This document shows, one piece after another, positions 5,419 to 7,427 of a DNA stretch of 7,427 nt; within the stretch, counting starts at the first letter, position 1, and each line of letters begins with the position of its first letter. The notes beneath the pieces were generated by a model. The model saw only the letters and a program-made list of their open reading frames with translations, made no database searches and had not been told where the DNA came from. Origin of the DNA: an uncultured Georgenia sp. Its GTDB lineage: Bacteria > Actinomycetota > Actinomycetes > Actinomycetales > Actinomycetaceae. Location of the stretch: assembly GCF_937958535.1 (NCBI RefSeq), contig NZ_CALGNQ010000126.1:1-7427 (forward strand). The letters are read 5' to 3'. The translations under genes and the position numbers were made by a program.

Positions 5419-6645
5419 ATGGCACGCACGACGGTCGTCGTGATCGGTGCCGGCCAGGCCGGTCTGGCGGTCAGCCACCTGCTGACCGCCGGCTCGGTCG
5501 ACCACGTGGTCCTCGAGCGGGGCCGCGTCGCCGAGCGCTGGCTCTCCCAGCGCTGGGACTCCCTCCGGCTCCTCACCCCCAGCTGGCTGGTCCGGCTCCC
5601 GGGTGGGCAGTACACCGGCCCGGAGCCCGACGGCTACCTCGCCGCCCGCGAGGTCGCCGCGCACCTGGCCGGCTACGCCGCCCCGGCGCCGGTGCGCACG
5701 CACACCGAGGTGCTCTCGGTGTGCCGCACCGACGACGGGTACCGCACCGTCACCACCGACGGCACCTGGTCCTCCGACGCGGTCGTCGTGGCCACCGGCC
5801 ACAGCGCCGCCGCCCGCCGCCCACCCATGGCGGGCGACCTCCCGCCGTCCGTGGTCCAGCCGGACGCCGACACCTACCGGCGTCCCGGTGACCTGCCCGA
5901 CGGCGGGGTGCTCGTCGTGGGCGCCTCGGCCACCGGGGTGCAGCTCGCCGACGAGATCGCCGGAAGCGGCCGGCCGTTGACCCTCGCGGTCGGCTCGCAC
6001 CGCCGGCTGCCCCGGCACCACCTGGGCCGGGACGTCTTCTGGTGGCTCGACCGGATGGGGGTGCTGCGGCGGCGCCGCGCGGACGCCGGCCCGCGGCAGT
6101 GGCGCGAGCCGTCCCTCCAGCTCGTGGGACGGGACGACGGCCGCGCGGTCGACCTCCCGTCCCTGCAGCAGCGGGGCGTCGTGCTGGCCGGCCGGTTCGT
6201 CGGGACCACCGGCCGGCAGCTCGAGCTGGCCGACGACCTGCCCGTGACGACGGCGGACGCCGACGCCCGGATGCGGGCCGCGCTCGCCCGCATCGACGCC
6301 TTCGCCGTCCAGCACGGGCTCGCCACACCGCCGGGACCGACCCCGGTCCCGGCGGCCCGCACCGCCGACGCCCCGACCCGGCTCACCGTCGGGCGGCGCG
6401 GGATCCGCACGGTCGTCTGGGCCACCGGGTACCGGCGCAGCTACCCGTGGCTGCACGTGCCGGTCCTCGACGCCCGCGGGGAGATCGTCCACACCGGTGG
6501 ACGCACCCCCGCACCCGGGCTCTACGTCATCGGGATGGCGTGGCAGACCCGGCGCAACGCGACGACCCTCGACGGCGTGGGGGCGGACGCCGCGCTCGTC
6601 GTCGAGCACCTCGAGTCACACCTGCGAACGAGAGCGGGAGTCTGA
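5419..6645 (+). CDS. FAD/NAD(P)-binding oxidoreductase, flavin monooxygenase-like (CzcO-type)
   Basis: A 408-residue soluble flavoprotein. It has an N-terminal FAD Rossmann motif GAGQAG (10-15), the segment ERWLSQRWDSLRLLTPS (39-55) typical of the CzcO/TrkA-like group of flavin monooxygenases, the first ATG motif VVVATGH (122-128), a second dinucleotide motif GASATG (168-173) for NAD(P)H, and a second ATG motif VVWATGY (332-338). The C-terminal segment has GLYVIGMAWQTRRNATTLDGVGAD (367-390), the usual FAD-closing region. The FMO/Baeyer-Villiger fingerprint (G-x3-H-x3-Y/W) is not met: the matching place reads QPDADTYRRP (147-156), without the histidine. It could be an N- or S-oxygenase or a plain NAD(P)H:flavin reductase; the substrate is unknown. 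It follows the OsmC gene by 31 bases and its stop overlaps the next start, so the three are probably one operon. Confidence 0.9.
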   Translation: MARTTVVVIGAGQAGLAVSHLLTAGSVDHVVLERGRVAERWLSQRWDSLRLLTPSWLVRLPGGQYTGPEPDGYLAAREVAAHLAGYAAPAPVRTHTEVLSVCRTDDGYRTVTTDGTWSSDAVVVATGHSAAARRPPMAGDLPPSVVQPDADTYRRPGDLPDGGVLVVGASATGVQLADEIAGSGRPLTLAVGSHRRLPRHHLGRDVFWWLDRMGVLRRRRADAGPRQWREPSLQLVGRDDGRAVDLPSLQQRGVVLAGRFVGTTGRQLELADDLPVTTADADARMRAALARIDAFAVQHGLATPPGPTPVPAARTADAPTRLTVGRRGIRTVVWATGYRRSYPWLHVPVLDARGEIVHTGGRTPAPGLYVIGMAWQTRRNATTLDGVGADAALVVEHLESHLRTRAGV

Positions 6646-7427
6646 TGGGAACCTGGGACGTCATCGTCGTCGGGTCCCGGATCGCCGGGGCCTCCACCGC
6701 GCTCCTCCTCGCCCGCGCCGGGCTGCGGGTCCTCGTCCTGGACCGGGCCCGGCGCGGCAGCGACACCCTGTCCACCCACGCCCTGATGCGGGCGGGCGTG
6801 CTCCAGCTGTCCCGGTGGGGCGTCCTCGACGAGGTCGTACGTGGCACCCCACCGGTGCGGCGCACCCTGTTCCACTACTACGACGAGGACCCGGTGACGG
6901 TCTCCATCCGGCCGTCACCGGGGGTGCCCGCCCTGTACGCACCGCGCCGCACCGTCCTGGACACCGTCCTCGCCGACGCCGCGGAGCGTGCCGGGGCCAC
7001 CGTCCGCCACGGCACCGCCGTCACCGGTGTGCTCCGTGACGAGTACGGCCGCGTCACCGGCGTGCGCACCCGCCGCCGGGGCGGCCCGGACGGCGCGGAG
7101 CGGGCACCCCTCGTCGTCGGCGCCGACGGCCTGCGCTCGGCGGTCGCCGACGCCGTCGGGGCGCCCGTGCTGTGGCGCGGCGAGGCGGCGACCAACGTCC
7201 TCTACGGCTACGTCACCGACCTGCCCGCGGCCGGGTACGAGTGGTACTACGGCGCCGGTGTCGGGGCCGGGCTCATCCCCACCCACGACGGCCTGACCTG
7301 CGTGTTCGCCGGCACCACCCGCACCGAGCTGGACCGGCTGCTCGCCACCGTGCCGCCGGCCGTCGCGCTCACCCTGCTCGCCCGCCGGCTCCCCGACCTC
7401 GTCGAGCGGCTGACGGCCGGTGGGCAG
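6645..7427 (+). CDS. FAD-dependent oxidoreductase, PHBH/UbiH-like (3' end beyond window)
   Basis: Partial: 261 codons are present and the frame is still open at the window end. The ATG shares one base with the previous stop (TGATG, 6643-6647), a classic sign of translational coupling; a weak GGGAG lies at 6636-6640. The protein starts directly with the FAD Rossmann fold: GSRIAG (10-15, a GxxxxG form), then SDTLSTHALMRAG (39-51), an APRRTVLDTVL helix (99-109) with the conserved Arg, and the second FAD motif VVGADGLRSAV (157-167, the GD pattern of aromatic hydroxylases and geranylgeranyl-reductase-like enzymes). Such proteins are monooxygenases, dehydrogenases or reductases on aromatic or isoprenoid substrates. 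Which one cannot be told without the C-terminal half. Two different flavoproteins in tandem suggest sequential oxidation of one compound, or a shared redox stress role. Confidence 0.88.
   Translation, partial: MGTWDVIVVGSRIAGASTALLLARAGLRVLVLDRARRGSDTLSTHALMRAGVLQLSRWGVLDEVVRGTPPVRRTLFHYYDEDPVTVSIRPSPGVPALYAPRRTVLDTVLADAAERAGATVRHGTAVTGVLRDEYGRVTGVRTRRRGGPDGAERAPLVVGADGLRSAVADAVGAPVLWRGEAATNVLYGYVTDLPAAGYEWYYGAGVGAGLIPTHDGLTCVFAGTTRTELDRLLATVPPAVALTLLARRLPDLVERLTAGGQ

Noticed and set aside
4190..5443. 417-residue plus-strand open frame crossing the divergent intergenic region
   Set aside because: It overlaps the ATPase gene antisense and the OsmC gene in another frame, and the translation is Arg/Pro/Gly-rich without motifs.

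Overview
The window is very GC-rich (above 70% by eye), with G or C at most third codon positions and tightly packed genes. This points to a high-GC actinobacterium. Family-level assignment would be a guess. No rRNA, tRNA, CRISPR array, insertion sequence or phage gene is visible.

Layout. (1) Positions 1-226 hold no recognisable gene but carry two nested inverted repeats of GGGTCGTG/CACGACCC. (2) 227-1147 (+) encodes a short-chain dehydrogenase of the N-terminally extended YghA/GS39 (YdaD, YhdF) stress-protein type. (3) After a 243-base gap, 1391-2596 (+) encodes a 12-helix MFS transporter of drug-efflux type. (4) Converging on it with a 57-base gap, 2654-4558 (-) encodes a P1B heavy-metal ATPase with a TPCP metal site and a QEVVD motif in its last membrane helix. 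That pair matches what I recall of the P1B-5 (Ni/Fe) group, but the protein has neither an N-terminal metal-binding domain nor a C-terminal hemerythrin domain. (5) The 256-base divergent intergenic region 4559-4814 is the most information-rich non-coding stretch. It holds a TATACA -10 element for the ATPase, an iron-box-like (DtxR/IdeR-type) dyad directly upstream of it, a perfect 13-bp hairpin, and three copies of CGGGGAAGG. (6) 4815-7427 (+) is an apparent operon: an OsmC-family protein in which the usual second cysteine is serine, a flavin-containing monooxygenase-like FAD/NAD(P) oxidoreductase 31 bases downstream, and a second flavoprotein of the PHBH/UbiH-like type. The second flavoprotein starts inside the stop codon of the first (TGATG) and runs off the window end.

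The shared theme, by inference, is redox and metal stress: an SDR stress protein, an exporter, a metal-efflux ATPase with a candidate metal-responsive operator, and a peroxide/thiol-type OsmC protein with two flavoenzymes. Nothing here proves a new system. The best candidates for follow-up are the divergent control region (4559-4814) and the coupled OsmC/flavoprotein/flavoprotein operon.
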